This document shows, piece after piece, positions 1 to 8,868 of a DNA stretch of 33,594 nucleotides; the first letter of the stretch is position 1; the number at the start of each line of letters is the position of its first letter. Location: the NCBI GenBank assembly GCA_019748055.1, contig JAIEQC010000046.1, positions 1 through 33,594 of the forward strand, read 5' to 3'. The stretch is from Caulobacteraceae bacterium. Lineage in GTDB: Bacteria; Pseudomonadota; Alphaproteobacteria; Caulobacterales; Caulobacteraceae. Below the pieces are notes generated by a model. That model was not told where the DNA came from. It did no database searches and saw only the letters and a program-made list of their open reading frames with translations. Made by a program: the position numbers and the translations under genes.

Positions 1-202
1 CCGAACCGACGTCGGAAAAACGGGGCGAGAAAAATCCAACGCGTTGAAAAGGCCCGGAAAGACGGACGGGATCGTCATAACTGCGCGCGGATGGCCGCCG
101 CATCTTGATCTTGCCGGAGGTGGGGGAGGATCGAGGAACGTCCTTCAAGGCCGCGACCTTGCGGCTCTGGACGTCGGCACCTGTGACGGCCATGTCGGAA
201 GG

Positions 203-1174
203 ATGAACCGTCGCGGGCTCCTGATCCGGCTGGGGGTGCTGGCCGGCGCCGTGGGCGGCGGCTGGTGGGTGAAGGACAACCTCCTGTGGCCGGCGCCGCG
301 CCCACTGTTCGACGGCGACGCCACGCCCTGGCTGAATTATCGCGCGCCGGCCGTGACGCCGACGATCGACGTGACTGTGGGCGGGGTCCCGACCGTCGCC
401 CTGATCGACACGGGTGCCCAGTACTCGGTCATCGACCGCGGCCTGCACGAGCGGCTGGCGGCGCAGGGGCGCGAGCGGTTCAACTTTCCTCTGCCGGTTC
501 TGGCCTATGGCGTCGGCGGGCGGCCGCAGCTGGGGCGCGGGGCGGTGGTGGACGTGGAGACCGAGGGGTTGAGCCTGCCCGGACTTCGCGCGGCCATTCT
601 GGACCTGGGGCCGATCGCAGATCGCGAGCGCGGTCTGGGGGCCGAACTGATCCTCGGCCACGACGTGCTGGAGACGATGGTCCTGGACGTCGAGACGTCG
701 GCGCGGCGCAGCCGCCTGTCGGCGCCGGGCGCCCTGCCGCGGCCGGCGCGGTCGCGCGCCTTGCCGGCACGTCGGGCGGGCGCTTCCATGCGTCTGGACG
801 TGACGCTGGAAGGACGGCCGGTGGAGGCGCTGGTCGACACCGGCGCCTCGTCGCTGCTGGCCCTGTCGCGGCGGTCGGCCGAGGCGGCGGGGCTGCTGGA
901 CGGCCGGGAGCTGACGCGCGGATCCAGCCTGGTTCTGGGTGGACAGGTCGGGGCCCAGGTGGCGCGGGCGCGCACCGTCGGCGTGGGCGGGCGGACCTTC
1001 GCCGACGCGCCGGTGGCCATCTTCGGCGACGTCTCGGCCCCGGGCTTTCCGGGCGCCCTGCTCGGGATGGCGGCGTTCGCCGGTCAGACGGTCCGGTTCG
1101 ATCTGGCGAACGCCGGGCTCTGGGCGACCGAGGCGCCGGACGTCACCGTCGAACGGCGACGCCGGAGACGCTAG
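203..1174 (+). CDS. Membrane-anchored retropepsin-like aspartyl protease with two DTGA motifs
   Basis: Predicted 323-residue aspartic protease acting outside the cytoplasm. The N-terminus has a twin Arg followed by a hydrophobic stretch (about residues 5-22), which fits a signal anchor or Tat-like signal. Two copies of the active-site motif hydrophobic-Asp-Thr-Gly-Ala are visible, with aspartates at about residues 69 and 212. Each sits in its own retropepsin-like domain, so the protein could form a pseudo-dimer from one chain. The frame is open upstream to base 44, but that part is not signal-like and I start at the ATG at 203; a GGAAGG lies immediately before it, unusually close. The Caulobacter periplasmic protease PerP is of this general type, but orthology cannot be shown here. 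Its stop overlaps the stop of the convergent zinc peptidase gene. Confidence 0.75.
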   Translation: MNRRGLLIRLGVLAGAVGGGWWVKDNLLWPAPRPLFDGDATPWLNYRAPAVTPTIDVTVGGVPTVALIDTGAQYSVIDRGLHERLAAQGRERFNFPLPVLAYGVGGRPQLGRGAVVDVETEGLSLPGLRAAILDLGPIADRERGLGAELILGHDVLETMVLDVETSARRSRLSAPGALPRPARSRALPARRAGASMRLDVTLEGRPVEALVDTGASSLLALSRRSAEAAGLLDGRELTRGSSLVLGGQVGAQVARARTVGVGGRTFADAPVAIFGDVSAPGFPGALLGMAAFAGQTVRFDLANAGLWATEAPDVTVERRRRRR

Positions 1175-2004
1175 CGCGCCGCGAAGGTGTCGCAGGCGGC
1201 GGGGTCGCCGCTTTCGTAGCCGCGCCGCAGCCAGGCCGCGCGTTCCTGCGCGGTGCCGTGGGTGAAGCTCTCTGGCGAGGCGCGGCCCCCGGTCAGGCGG
1301 TCGTCGCCGATCGCGGACGCCGTCTGCAGCCCGGCCTCCAGATCGCCCGGCGTCATCGCCACCTCTCCGTTCGACGCGGCCGAGGCGTTTGCGGCCCAGA
1401 CGCCGGCGTAGCAGTCGGCCTGAAGTTCTAGAGCCACGGAAAAGCGGTTGGCCTCGGCCTGGCTGCGCGCGCTCGCTTGCGCCTGCCGCACCTGCTGCGA
1501 GGCGCCGGTCAGGGTCTGGACGTGGTGGCCGAACTCGTGGGCGATGACGTAGGCGCGGGCGAACTCTCCGCCCGATCCGCCCAGCTGCTCCAGCTGACGC
1601 CAGAACGACAGGTCCAGATACACGGTGCGGTCGGTGGGACAGTAGAACGGGCCCATCGCGGCCTGCCCGAAGCCGCACTGGGTGCCCGTGCCGCCTTCAT
1701 ACAGAACCACGCGCGGCGGCTGATAGCCGACCAGGGCGCGCGACCAGACGTCGTTGATGTTCCGCCCGACGACGTCGACGAACAGGCCCTCCTGATCCTC
1801 CGGCGTGCCCTTCTCGCCCTCCTGCTGCGTGGCGGCGCCGAACTGGCTGGCGACCTGGGTCGTGACCTGCGGGTCGATGCCGAAGAAGAGATAGCCCAGC
1901 AGAGCGATGACGCCGACGCCGAGGCCTCCGCCGATCGCGCCGCCGGCGCCCATGCCGCGCCGATCCTCGATGCCGCCGCCGCGACGTCCGCCCTGCCAAC
2001 GCAT
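1171..2004 (-). CDS. Neutral zinc metallopeptidase (YpfJ-type)
   Basis: A 277-residue protein of the putative neutral zinc metallopeptidase family that includes E. coli YpfJ. The N-terminus is Gly/Arg-rich and followed by one membrane segment at about residues 22-42, so the catalytic domain is probably periplasmic. The zinc motif HEFGHH starts at residue 156. A downstream LELQADCYAGVWA segment holds the Glu/Asp-containing stretch typical of the family. The length is usual for the family. The substrate is unknown. It is convergent with the aspartyl protease gene and the two stop codons share one CTAG. Confidence 0.88.
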   Translation of the reverse strand: MRWQGGRRGGGIEDRRGMGAGGAIGGGLGVGVIALLGYLFFGIDPQVTTQVASQFGAATQQEGEKGTPEDQEGLFVDVVGRNINDVWSRALVGYQPPRVVLYEGGTGTQCGFGQAAMGPFYCPTDRTVYLDLSFWRQLEQLGGSGGEFARAYVIAHEFGHHVQTLTGASQQVRQAQASARSQAEANRFSVALELQADCYAGVWAANASAASNGEVAMTPGDLEAGLQTASAIGDDRLTGGRASPESFTHGTAQERAAWLRRGYESGDPAACDTFAAR

Positions 2005-2072
2005 GCCGTCCCTCCCATGGCTTCCGGTGAAGCTACGTCAGAACGGCGCCGGGGCCAAAGGGATGCAGATGA

Positions 2073-2438
2073 TCAGTCCCGGCGGCCCAGCCAGGCGTCG
2101 ATCTGGCCGACGTCGCCGACGGGCGGGGAAGCGGGAAAGCCGCCGTTGGGCCGCACCGGGGCGACCGGCACCGGTTGGCGGGCGCCGGGATAGGGCAGGG
2201 CCGGGGCGCGCCCGGCCTCGATCCGGGCGGCCGTGGCGCGGGCGTCCGCCTGGGCGCGCGCCGCCTCGGCCTGGCGCAGGTCGGCCTGACGCCGCTGGTC
2301 GGCCAAGGCCTGAAGATTCCGATCGGCGTCGTGACGGTGCCGGTCGAACGGGGATGCGCCCGGCCACGGCGCGACCTGGGCCTGAGCCGCGCCTGCGACC
2401 AGGGCGAGGCCGGCGGCGACGAGGAGGGGGTGGAGCAT
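2073..2438 (-). CDS. Small exported protein, unknown function
   Basis: A 120-residue protein that I do not recognise. The first 20 residues form a clear Sec signal peptide ending in AQA. The mature part has a helical Gln/Ala/Arg/Asp-rich stretch (about residues 35-75), then a Pro/Val/Gly-rich tail. The frame stays open upstream to base 2528, but the ATG at 2438 is chosen because it begins the signal peptide. It is divergent from the next gene, with about 100 bases between the two starts. It lies directly upstream of the Tol-Pal cluster, though that does not prove an envelope role. Confidence 0.6.
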   Translation of the reverse strand: MLHPLLVAAGLALVAGAAQAQVAPWPGASPFDRHRHDADRNLQALADQRRQADLRQAEAARAQADARATAARIEAGRAPALPYPGARQPVPVAPVRPNGGFPASPPVGDVGQIDAWLGRRD

Positions 2439-2537
2439 TCTGGCAGGATGCGCTCTCCGCACGCCGAGACGAAGGCGGCCACGATCACTTTCCGGCGAGG
2501 GGTTCCGGGTCGGGGCGAAGCTGGGCATTGTGGGCTC

Positions 2538-2918
2538 ATGTCCGCACGCCGGATCCGCACCGACCGCCTGATCGCCGTCCTGGGCGCGGCCGTCCTGCTG
2601 CTCGGAGGGCTGGTCGGCTGGCGCCTCATCGTGGCCGAGGGCGTCGCGCCGTGGGAGACGCCGCCGCAGCGCCGGGCCCTGCAGCAGGTTCGCGAGCGGC
2701 TGGGCCCGACCGGGCAGGTGCGCCTGCTCGAGCGAGGCCGTGGGCCGGTGGTCTGCGGCTATGCCGGTCGGCGAGGCGAGGAAGGGAGCGTGGTCTTCGT
2801 CTCGCGCCCCAACCGCATCCTGTTCGCCGACGACCCGCTGGTGGGCGAGTTCCGGGCCATGGTCGACGTCGACTGTCCCGGCCTGCCCCTCGCCCCGCCC
2901 GCCCCGGCCGTGCCGTGA
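2538..2918 (+). CDS. Membrane-anchored hypothetical protein upstream of ybgC
   Basis: A 126-residue protein of unknown function. One transmembrane helix (about residues 10-34) is followed by a charged region and two cysteines (in VVCGYAG and VDVDCPG) that could form a disulfide in the periplasm. The ATG at 2538 is preferred to upstream in-frame starts because it opens just before the membrane helix. Its TGA stop overlaps the GTG start of ybgC (GTGA), so the two are probably translated together. It may be the first gene of the Tol-Pal transcription unit here. Confidence 0.6.
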   Translation: MSARRIRTDRLIAVLGAAVLLLGGLVGWRLIVAEGVAPWETPPQRRALQQVRERLGPTGQVRLLERGRGPVVCGYAGRRGEEGSVVFVSRPNRILFADDPLVGEFRAMVDVDCPGLPLAPPAPAVP

Positions 2919-3361
2919 CCGAGGCCCCGACCGCAGGGACCTTCGACGGACGCGAGCACCGCCTGCCGGTGCGCGTCTACTACGAGGACACGGACTTCAC
3001 CGGGCTGGTCTACCACGGCAGCTATGTGCGGTTCTTCGAGCGCGGGCGGTCCGACTTCCTGCGCGCGGCGGGGGTGGGGCATGCGGAGCTGATGGACGGG
3101 CCGTCGCCGCTGGCCTTCGTCGTCGCCGAAATGAACCTGCGCTGGCTGAAGCCCGCGCGCATCGACGACGCCCTGATCGTGCGGACGCTCTATGATCGGA
3201 TCCGGGGGCCGCGGCTGATCATCGACCAACGGATCACGCGCGGCGCCGAGACGCTGTGCGAGGCGCAGTTGACGGCGGTGTGCATCCATCCCGACGGACG
3301 GCCGCGGCGGCCGACGACTCTCCTGATGGAGAAGGTCCGGCCGTGGCTGGCGCCCGCATAA
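2915..3361 (+). CDS. ybgC: Tol-Pal system-associated acyl-CoA thioesterase YbgC
   Basis: A 148-residue hot-dog-fold thioesterase that typically opens Tol-Pal clusters and hydrolyses acyl-CoA or acyl-ACP thioesters at the inner membrane face. The family motif is present near the N-terminus: YYEDTDFTGLVYHGSYVRF, with the conserved Asp at residue 27 and a Tyr-His-x-x-Tyr segment after it. The start is a GTG at 2915 overlapping the preceding stop; that frame is open much further upstream, but the upstream part is Arg/Pro-rich and not family-like. The next gene, tolQ, follows after about 100 bases, a gap that contains a small inverted repeat. Confidence 0.9.
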   Translation: MTEAPTAGTFDGREHRLPVRVYYEDTDFTGLVYHGSYVRFFERGRSDFLRAAGVGHAELMDGPSPLAFVVAEMNLRWLKPARIDDALIVRTLYDRIRGPRLIIDQRITRGAETLCEAQLTAVCIHPDGRPRRPTTLLMEKVRPWLAPA

Positions 3362-3418
3362 GCTGACCATAAGTGACGAAGCGTCCCAAGGCCGCTAGAC
3401 CCGCCATGAAATCGCCTT

Positions 3419-3440
3419 GCCGCCCTTCACCATGGGCGGC
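3419..3440. repeat. Inverted repeat in the tolQ leader
   Basis: GCCGCCC and GGGCGGC form a perfect 7-bp stem around an 8-base loop, ending 23 bases before the tolQ start. It could be a leader hairpin, an operator half-pair or chance in GC-rich DNA. There is no T-run, so it does not look like an intrinsic terminator. Confidence 0.3.
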
Positions 3441-3463
3441 GCAACCTTGACCGGAACGACCGA

Positions 3464-4201
3464 ATGACCGTGCCCGCCGAAGCCAGCCTGCTGAACCCCG
3501 TCGAGCTGTTCATGGCCGCCGACTGGGTGGTGAAGGGCGTGATGGTCGGCCTGGCGCTGGCGTCGCTGTGGTCATGGGCGGTCATCCTGGACAAGGCGTT
3601 CCGCTTTTCCGGCATGAACCGCCGGGCGGACCAGTTCGAGGACGTGATCCACTCCGGCCGACCCCTGGAGGACGTGGCGGCGCAGGCAGGGCCGAACCCT
3701 ACGGATCCCCTGCCGCGCATGCTGGTTCTGGCCGTGACCGACTGGCGCGACGCCCGATCGAAGGGGCTGCTGGGCGAGGTGCAGGGTCAGATGTTGATGG
3801 CGCGCATCGACCGCGCGCTGGACAGCTTGATCGCGCGCGAAGGTCAGCGGATCGAGAACGGCCTGGGCGTGCTGTCGGTGGTGGCCACCGCGTCGCCCTT
3901 CATCGGCCTGTTCGGAACGGTGTGGGGCATCATGAACGCGTTCAGCGCCATCGCCTCGGCGGGGAACACCAACCTGACCACCGTGGCGCCGGCCATCGCC
4001 GAGGCCCTGTTCGCCACGGCCATCGGTCTGGCGGCGGCCATCCCGGCCTACATCGCCTACAACAAGTTCTCGATCGACGCGGGCAAGTTCACCGGGCGGA
4101 TGGAGGCCTTCGCCGACGATCTGCAGGCCGCCGTGGCGCGCCGCGTCGGCGCCCCGTCGGCCCCACCCGCGCCCGACTACAGCGACCGCCGGGGGCTCTG
4201 A
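3464..4201 (+). CDS. tolQ: Tol-Pal system proton channel subunit TolQ
   Basis: A 245-residue MotA/TolQ/ExbB-family inner-membrane protein. With TolR it forms the proton-driven motor that energises TolA and outer-membrane constriction at division. Three membrane segments are visible: about residues 23-43, 133-158 and 170-198. The last two carry the family's small-residue-rich helices ([33 protein letters not shown]). The long cytoplasmic loop between the first two segments has the usual length. tolR follows 3 bases after the stop. Confidence 0.96.
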   Translation: MTVPAEASLLNPVELFMAADWVVKGVMVGLALASLWSWAVILDKAFRFSGMNRRADQFEDVIHSGRPLEDVAAQAGPNPTDPLPRMLVLAVTDWRDARSKGLLGEVQGQMLMARIDRALDSLIAREGQRIENGLGVLSVVATASPFIGLFGTVWGIMNAFSAIASAGNTNLTTVAPAIAEALFATAIGLAAAIPAYIAYNKFSIDAGKFTGRMEAFADDLQAAVARRVGAPSAPPAPDYSDRRGL

Positions 4202-4204
4202 GCC

Positions 4205-4681
<477 letters not shown>

Positions 4682-4685
4682 CGGC

Positions 4686-5447
4686 ATGAAGGCGCCCGGA
4701 CCCGGCACGATCGGCTCGATCGTCCTGCACGCGGGACTGGGCGCCCTGCTGTTCGTCTCGTGGCCGGACAAACCCCTGCCGCCCGCGCCGACTGAGGGCA
4801 TCCGCGTCTCGGTCATCTCCGACGTCCAGGTCGAGGCCGCCGCGGCGGACAACCCGTCCGAAGAACTGATCACCGAGGACGGCGCCACCGTGCCGCCGCC
4901 GGAAACCGAAGTCCCGCCTACCCCCGAGCCGGAGCCCACGCCGCCCCCGCCGACGCCCGCTCCGCAAAAGAAGGCCCCGACCCCCACGCCGCGTCCGCCC
5001 GTCACGCGCCCGCCTACGCCCCAGCCCCGCCCACCCGCCCCGGCGCCGAAGCGCGAGGAGCCGTCGCTGGACTTCGACCGCCTGGCCAAACGCCCCAACG
5101 AGGGCCGCACGAATCGCCGCCCCAACACCGGCGATGCCGGTCGCGGCCAGGCGCCGAGGGCGCTGGGCCGGGCGGACATCAGCGCGCTGGGGCGGCAGGT
5201 GCGGCCAGTCTTCAATTGCGATCTGCCCGGCGCCGACTCCGTCACGGTACAAGTGTCCGTCCGACTGTCGCCCAGCGGGGCGATCGTCGGGACGCCGAGA
5301 CTGATCGGGCCCCGCAGCGATCCGGCCTATCGCGCGATCTCCGAAGCCGTGTTGCGCGGCATCCGCGCCGCCGCGCCGTTCGACATGCCTGCCGGCTATG
5401 AGGAGCAGGACATCACCTTCGGGTTCAACAGCGCCAGCCAATGCTGA
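4686..5447 (+). CDS. tolA: Tol-Pal system protein TolA with a proline-rich linker
   Basis: A 253-residue TolA. The N-terminal helix (about residues 8-25) contains the Ser...His pair (GSIVLHAGL) corresponding to the TolQR-contacting motif. The middle (about 60-125) is a Pro/Thr/Glu/Lys linker instead of the long Ala/Lys helix of enterobacterial TolA. The C-terminal domain (about 160-253) has the TonB/TolA-like fold signature: a conserved Cys, [12 protein letters not shown], and a [11 protein letters not shown] helix. It spans the periplasm to reach TolB and Pal. Assignment rests on position plus domain layout; sequence identity within this family is low. Confidence 0.88.
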   Translation: MKAPGPGTIGSIVLHAGLGALLFVSWPDKPLPPAPTEGIRVSVISDVQVEAAAADNPSEELITEDGATVPPPETEVPPTPEPEPTPPPPTPAPQKKAPTPTPRPPVTRPPTPQPRPPAPAPKREEPSLDFDRLAKRPNEGRTNRRPNTGDAGRGQAPRALGRADISALGRQVRPVFNCDLPGADSVTVQVSVRLSPSGAIVGTPRLIGPRSDPAYRAISEAVLRGIRAAAPFDMPAGYEEQDITFGFNSASQC

Positions 5448-5450
5448 GGC

Positions 5451-5480
5451 CCCTGACGCCTCCTGACGCCTCCTGACGCG
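5451..5480. repeat. Three tandem 10-bp repeats between tolA and tolB
   Basis: Three head-to-tail decamers of the form (C/T)CCTGACGC(C/G) begin 4 bases after the tolA stop. The 10-base spacing is about one helical turn. They lie in the 143-base tolA-tolB gap, where a separate tolB promoter could sit. Confidence 0.6.
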
Positions 5481-5590
5481 TCGTCCTTAACCGCCAAGCT
5501 CGCCCGAAAGTCGCCGCATTGGGGCCGAGAGTGGTTTTTCGTCACGTCGCGCGTTCAGTATGCGGCGGAGATCATGAGCCGGAGCCTGCA

Positions 5591-6952
5591 ATGCGATTGA
5601 AGACCGTCCTGACCGCGTTCGCCGCCGCCTGCGTCGCCCTTCCCGGCGTCGCCCTGGCGCAGGACCCGACGACGGGCGAGCCGCAGATCGTGGTGATCGA
5701 CCAGGCGGAGTTGCGGCCCTTTCCGATCGCGATCGTCGGCTTCACGGGCCAGTACGGAGACGACATCTCGGGCGTCATCCGCGGCAACCTGCGGCGCTCG
5801 GGCTTCTTCGATCCGCTGAACCCGGCGGGCTTCACGGAGCGTCCGGGCCTGGGTTCGCGGCCGACCTTCCCGGCCTGGACCAGCATCGGCGCCCAGGCGG
5901 TGCTGTACGGCGGCGTGTCGCAGCGGGCGGACGGGCGGGTCGACGTGGGTTTCCGCCTCTACGACACCTACCGCGAGTGCCAGCTGGTCAGCTACCAGTT
6001 CACGGCCACGGCCGAGCAGTGGCGGCGCATCGCGCACAAGATCAGCGACGTCGTCTATCAGCGCATGACGGGCGAGAGCGGCTTCTTCGACACCCGCGTG
6101 ATCTACGTCGCCGAAAGCGGCACCCAGCTGGAGAAGCTCAGCCGCCTCGCGATCGTGGACCAGGACGGCTACAACCCCGTCTTCCTGACCCAGGGCGACG
6201 AGATCATCATGTCGCCGCGCTTCTCCACGTCCAATCCGGACGAGGTCACCTATGTGGCGCTGGGCAAGGATTACAGCCGCATCTACCTGTACAACCTGTC
6301 GACGGGCCGCAGGGAAAGCCTGGGTCAGTTCGACGGCCAGGTGCTGGCCCCGCGCTATTCCAACGACGGGTCCAAGCTGGCGTTTTCGATCATCCGGGGC
6401 GGCAACACCGACGTCTACACGATCGATCTGAACACCCGCGAGCTGCGGCGTCTGACGACGGATCCGGGCATCGACACCTCGCCCAGCTTCTCGCCCGACA
6501 ACTCCATGATCGCCTTCACGTCCGATCGGTCGGGCTCGGCGCGCATCTACGCCATGCGCGCGGACGGCACGGGCCAGCGCCCGATCAGCCGCGGCGGCGG
6601 CCTGTACACCGCCCCGTCCTGGAGCCCGCGCGGCGACCTGATCGCCTTCACCAAGCAGCAGGGCGGCCAGTTCCACATCGGGGTGATGGGCACCGACGGT
6701 TCGGGCGAGCGGATCCTGTCGTCCAGCTATTTCGAGGAGGGGCCGTCGTGGGCCCCCAACGGCCGCTACGTCATGTTCGCGCGCCAGACGCGCGGCGGCG
6801 ACACCCGGCTGTGGACCGTGGACCTGTCCGGCCGGGTGGTCGCGCAGGCGGGCTATGAAGGCCGCGGCTCCGACCCCGCCTGGTCGCCCCTGCTGGACCA
6901 GCCGCCCGCCGATCTGGGCTTCAACCAGGGACCCGACAGCTGCCCGACGTGA
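5591..6952 (+). CDS. tolB: Tol-Pal system beta-propeller protein TolB
   Basis: A 453-residue periplasmic protein. A Sec signal peptide covers about residues 1-22 (ending ALAQ). An N-terminal alpha/beta domain follows (about 30-180), then a WD40/PD40-like six-bladed propeller (about 200-440) with repeated blade signatures such as SPDNSMIAFTSDRSG and SPRGDLIAFTKQ. It binds Pal at the outer membrane and is recruited by TolA. The frame is open upstream to 5519, but the ATG at 5591 is chosen because it begins the signal peptide. Length matches the family. Confidence 0.96.
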   Translation: MRLKTVLTAFAAACVALPGVALAQDPTTGEPQIVVIDQAELRPFPIAIVGFTGQYGDDISGVIRGNLRRSGFFDPLNPAGFTERPGLGSRPTFPAWTSIGAQAVLYGGVSQRADGRVDVGFRLYDTYRECQLVSYQFTATAEQWRRIAHKISDVVYQRMTGESGFFDTRVIYVAESGTQLEKLSRLAIVDQDGYNPVFLTQGDEIIMSPRFSTSNPDEVTYVALGKDYSRIYLYNLSTGRRESLGQFDGQVLAPRYSNDGSKLAFSIIRGGNTDVYTIDLNTRELRRLTTDPGIDTSPSFSPDNSMIAFTSDRSGSARIYAMRADGTGQRPISRGGGLYTAPSWSPRGDLIAFTKQQGGQFHIGVMGTDGSGERILSSSYFEEGPSWAPNGRYVMFARQTRGGDTRLWTVDLSGRVVAQAGYEGRGSDPAWSPLLDQPPADLGFNQGPDSCPT

Positions 6953-7016
6953 CGGGCCTCACAATCGCGTCATCGCCGCTGGCGGGGCGCAAGTTCGAGC
7001 GTTAGCCCCAAAGCAA

Positions 7017-7032
7017 CGGTGAAGCTTCACCG
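7017..7032. promoter_or_regulatory. Perfect 16-bp palindrome in the pal leader
   Basis: CGGTGAAGCTTCACCG is its own reverse complement, centred 32 bases before the pal ATG. It could bind a dimeric regulator or form a leader hairpin. At this base composition about one perfect 16-bp palindrome per window is expected by chance, so only its position makes it notable. Confidence 0.35.
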
Positions 7033-7056
7033 CAGAAGATCGAGGAGACAAACCCG

Positions 7057-7614
7057 ATGCAAACGACCTCTCTCATTCGCCTGGCGCTGGTCGGCGCCTC
7101 CGTCCTGACCCTGGCGGCGTGCACGCGCCCGGCGCAGCCCGAGCCGGGCATTCCCGGGGGCGGCACGACCACTGTGCCGGACACGCGCGGCCCGGGCGCC
7201 GGCACGGGAACCGTCGGCGGCGGCGCCATTCCGGCCGCGGCCGGCTCGGTCGAGGACTTCGCCGTCAACGTCGGCGACCGCGTCTATTTCGACTTGGACA
7301 GCTATGAGATCCGCCGCGACGCCTATCCGCGCCTCGACGCCCAGGCGGCGTGGCTGCGCCGCTATCCGAATGTGATGGTTCGGATTGAGGGCAACGCCGA
7401 CGAACGCGGCACGCGCGAGTACAACCTGGCCCTCGGCGCGCGCCGGGCGGAATCGGTCCGATCCTACCTGATCGAGCGCGGCATCCCCGCCAACCGGATC
7501 GACGTCATCAGCTTCGGCAAGGAACGCCCGATCGCCGAAGGCTCGAACGAGGAAGCGTGGGCCCGCAACCGCAACGGCCGCACGGCCATCGTCTCGGGCG
7601 CGCCGGCGCGCTGA
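7057..7614 (+). CDS. pal: Peptidoglycan-associated outer-membrane lipoprotein Pal
   Basis: A 185-residue outer-membrane lipoprotein that tethers the membrane to peptidoglycan. The lipobox LAAC places the acylated Cys at about residue 22. A Gly/Pro/Thr-rich linker precedes the OmpA-like domain (about residues 72-182). That domain has the DAP-binding features of the family: a Asn-x-x-Leu-(Gly)-x-x-Arg-Ala helix (NLALGARRAESV) and the ADERGTREYN loop. A GAGGAG ribosome site lies about 10 bases before the ATG. A strong terminator follows, so the tol-pal transcript probably ends here. Confidence 0.97.
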   Translation: MQTTSLIRLALVGASVLTLAACTRPAQPEPGIPGGGTTTVPDTRGPGAGTGTVGGGAIPAAAGSVEDFAVNVGDRVYFDLDSYEIRRDAYPRLDAQAAWLRRYPNVMVRIEGNADERGTREYNLALGARRAESVRSYLIERGIPANRIDVISFGKERPIAEGSNEEAWARNRNGRTAIVSGAPAR

Positions 7615-7638
7615 TTTCCAACAAGGATATGGGAAGGA

Positions 7639-7670
7639 GGGCGGTCGCATCGGCGGCCGCCCTTTTTCTT
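7639..7670 (+). terminator. Intrinsic terminator after pal
   Basis: A 10-bp stem (GGGCGGTCGC with GCGGCCGCCC, one G-T pair) around the tetraloop ATCG is followed directly by TTTTTCTT. It lies 25 bases after the pal stop. It separates tolB-pal from the downstream DUF3667-type gene. Confidence 0.9.
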
Positions 7671-7727
7671 TGACCGAAGGCCCGGGGCGGGCGACATCTC
7701 GGGCGCATTCATGGCTTGGGGGCGAGC

Positions 7728-8831
7728 ATGGTGGACATCGACGCGGCGGGCGGAGCGGCCACAGCCGGGCTGGTCGCCTCTGCGATCGAGAAGCCGACCG
7801 GCCACGCGGGAGACGAGCAGGGGAACTGCACGGACTGCAGCCTGCCCGTCTCCGGAAACTTTTGCGCCAACTGCGGCCAGCCGACCCACGTCCACCGCAG
7901 TCTGACGCACCTGGTCGAGGAAGTGCTGCACGGCGTCGTTCATTTCGACGGCCGCATCTGGCGCACCCTGCCGCTGCTGGCCCTCAACCCGGGCCGGCTG
8001 ACCCGCGAATGGATACAGGGGCGGCGCACCCGCTACGTCTCGCCGCTGGCCATCTTCCTGTTCAGCGTCTTCCTGATGTTCTTCGTGTTCAGCTTCACCG
8101 GCTCGCTGGAGCCTGAGGTGAAGGTTAACCTGGACGAAGACATCGCAGAGACCCGTCTCGGACTCGAGGAAGCCCGAAAGGGTCTGGCGGCGGCCAAGGC
8201 GAAAGACGACGCACCGGGTGCGGCAGGTGCGATCCTCGGACTTGAGAGAGCCGTCGAAACGGCGGAAAGGCGCCTGGCCTCGCTGGAGGAGGTCAAGGCG
8301 AACGGCGGAGAGCGCGCGGACGGATTGAAGCCCGGCAGTTGGCAGGCCGAGGTCCGCGACGCCGTGCTTGCCGGCAATCTGCGGGCCAGTCTGGGGCACC
8401 CCAGCCTGAATGAGAAAGTCGAGAAGAAGCTGCTGAACCCCGATCTGGCGATCTACAAGGTTCAGCAAACTCTGTACAAATTCAGCTTCCTGCTGATCCC
8501 GCTGTCGATCCCGTTCGTGGCTCTGCTGTTCCTTTGGAAACGGGGCTTCACGTTGTACGACCACGGCGTCTTCGTCATCTATTCGCTCACGGCCGTGTCG
8601 ATCCTGCTCATCCTGACGGCGCTCCTGGGCGCGATCTGGAGCGGGTTCGGGGTTATCGGCGGGGCCCTGCTGACCTTCGGCCTGCCGGTGCACATGTTCG
8701 CGCAGCTGAAGGGGACCTACGGGCTCTCCACCTTCTCGGCCCTGTGGCGGACCGTGGCCCTGCTGTTCTTCTGCTTCCTGGCCTCGACGCTGTTCCTGCT
8801 TGCGATCATCATGCTGGGCCTGACCGGCTGA
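7728..8831 (+). CDS. Zinc-ribbon membrane protein of the DUF3667 type
   Basis: A 367-residue integral membrane protein of unknown function. A four-Cys zinc ribbon (CTDCSLPVSGNFCANCGQ) near residue 30 is followed by the segment that led me to DUF3667: a TLPLLALNPGRLTREWI stretch, then GRRTRYVSPLAIFLF, which enters the first membrane helix (about residues 103-123). A charged coiled-coil-like insert (about 130-190) follows, then three or four C-terminal membrane helices (about 247-367). The ATG at 7728 is preferred over the TTG at 7716 because a G-rich ribosome site precedes it. The gene sits between the pal terminator and cpoB, where other Caulobacterales usually have cpoB directly. Confidence 0.75.
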   Translation: MVDIDAAGGAATAGLVASAIEKPTGHAGDEQGNCTDCSLPVSGNFCANCGQPTHVHRSLTHLVEEVLHGVVHFDGRIWRTLPLLALNPGRLTREWIQGRRTRYVSPLAIFLFSVFLMFFVFSFTGSLEPEVKVNLDEDIAETRLGLEEARKGLAAAKAKDDAPGAAGAILGLERAVETAERRLASLEEVKANGGERADGLKPGSWQAEVRDAVLAGNLRASLGHPSLNEKVEKKLLNPDLAIYKVQQTLYKFSFLLIPLSIPFVALLFLWKRGFTLYDHGVFVIYSLTAVSILLILTALLGAIWSGFGVIGGALLTFGLPVHMFAQLKGTYGLSTFSALWRTVALLFFCFLASTLFLLAIIMLGLTG

Positions 8832-8868
8832 CGAGATTCAGCCGCAAACTTCGTGGACGCTGCCTCCC

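Noticed and set aside
1..202. The in-frame N-terminal extension of the aspartyl protease (from base 44)
   Set aside because: The extra 53 residues are not signal-like. The ATG at 203 opens directly on an Arg-Arg plus hydrophobic signal anchor. Nothing else is evident in these first 202 bases.
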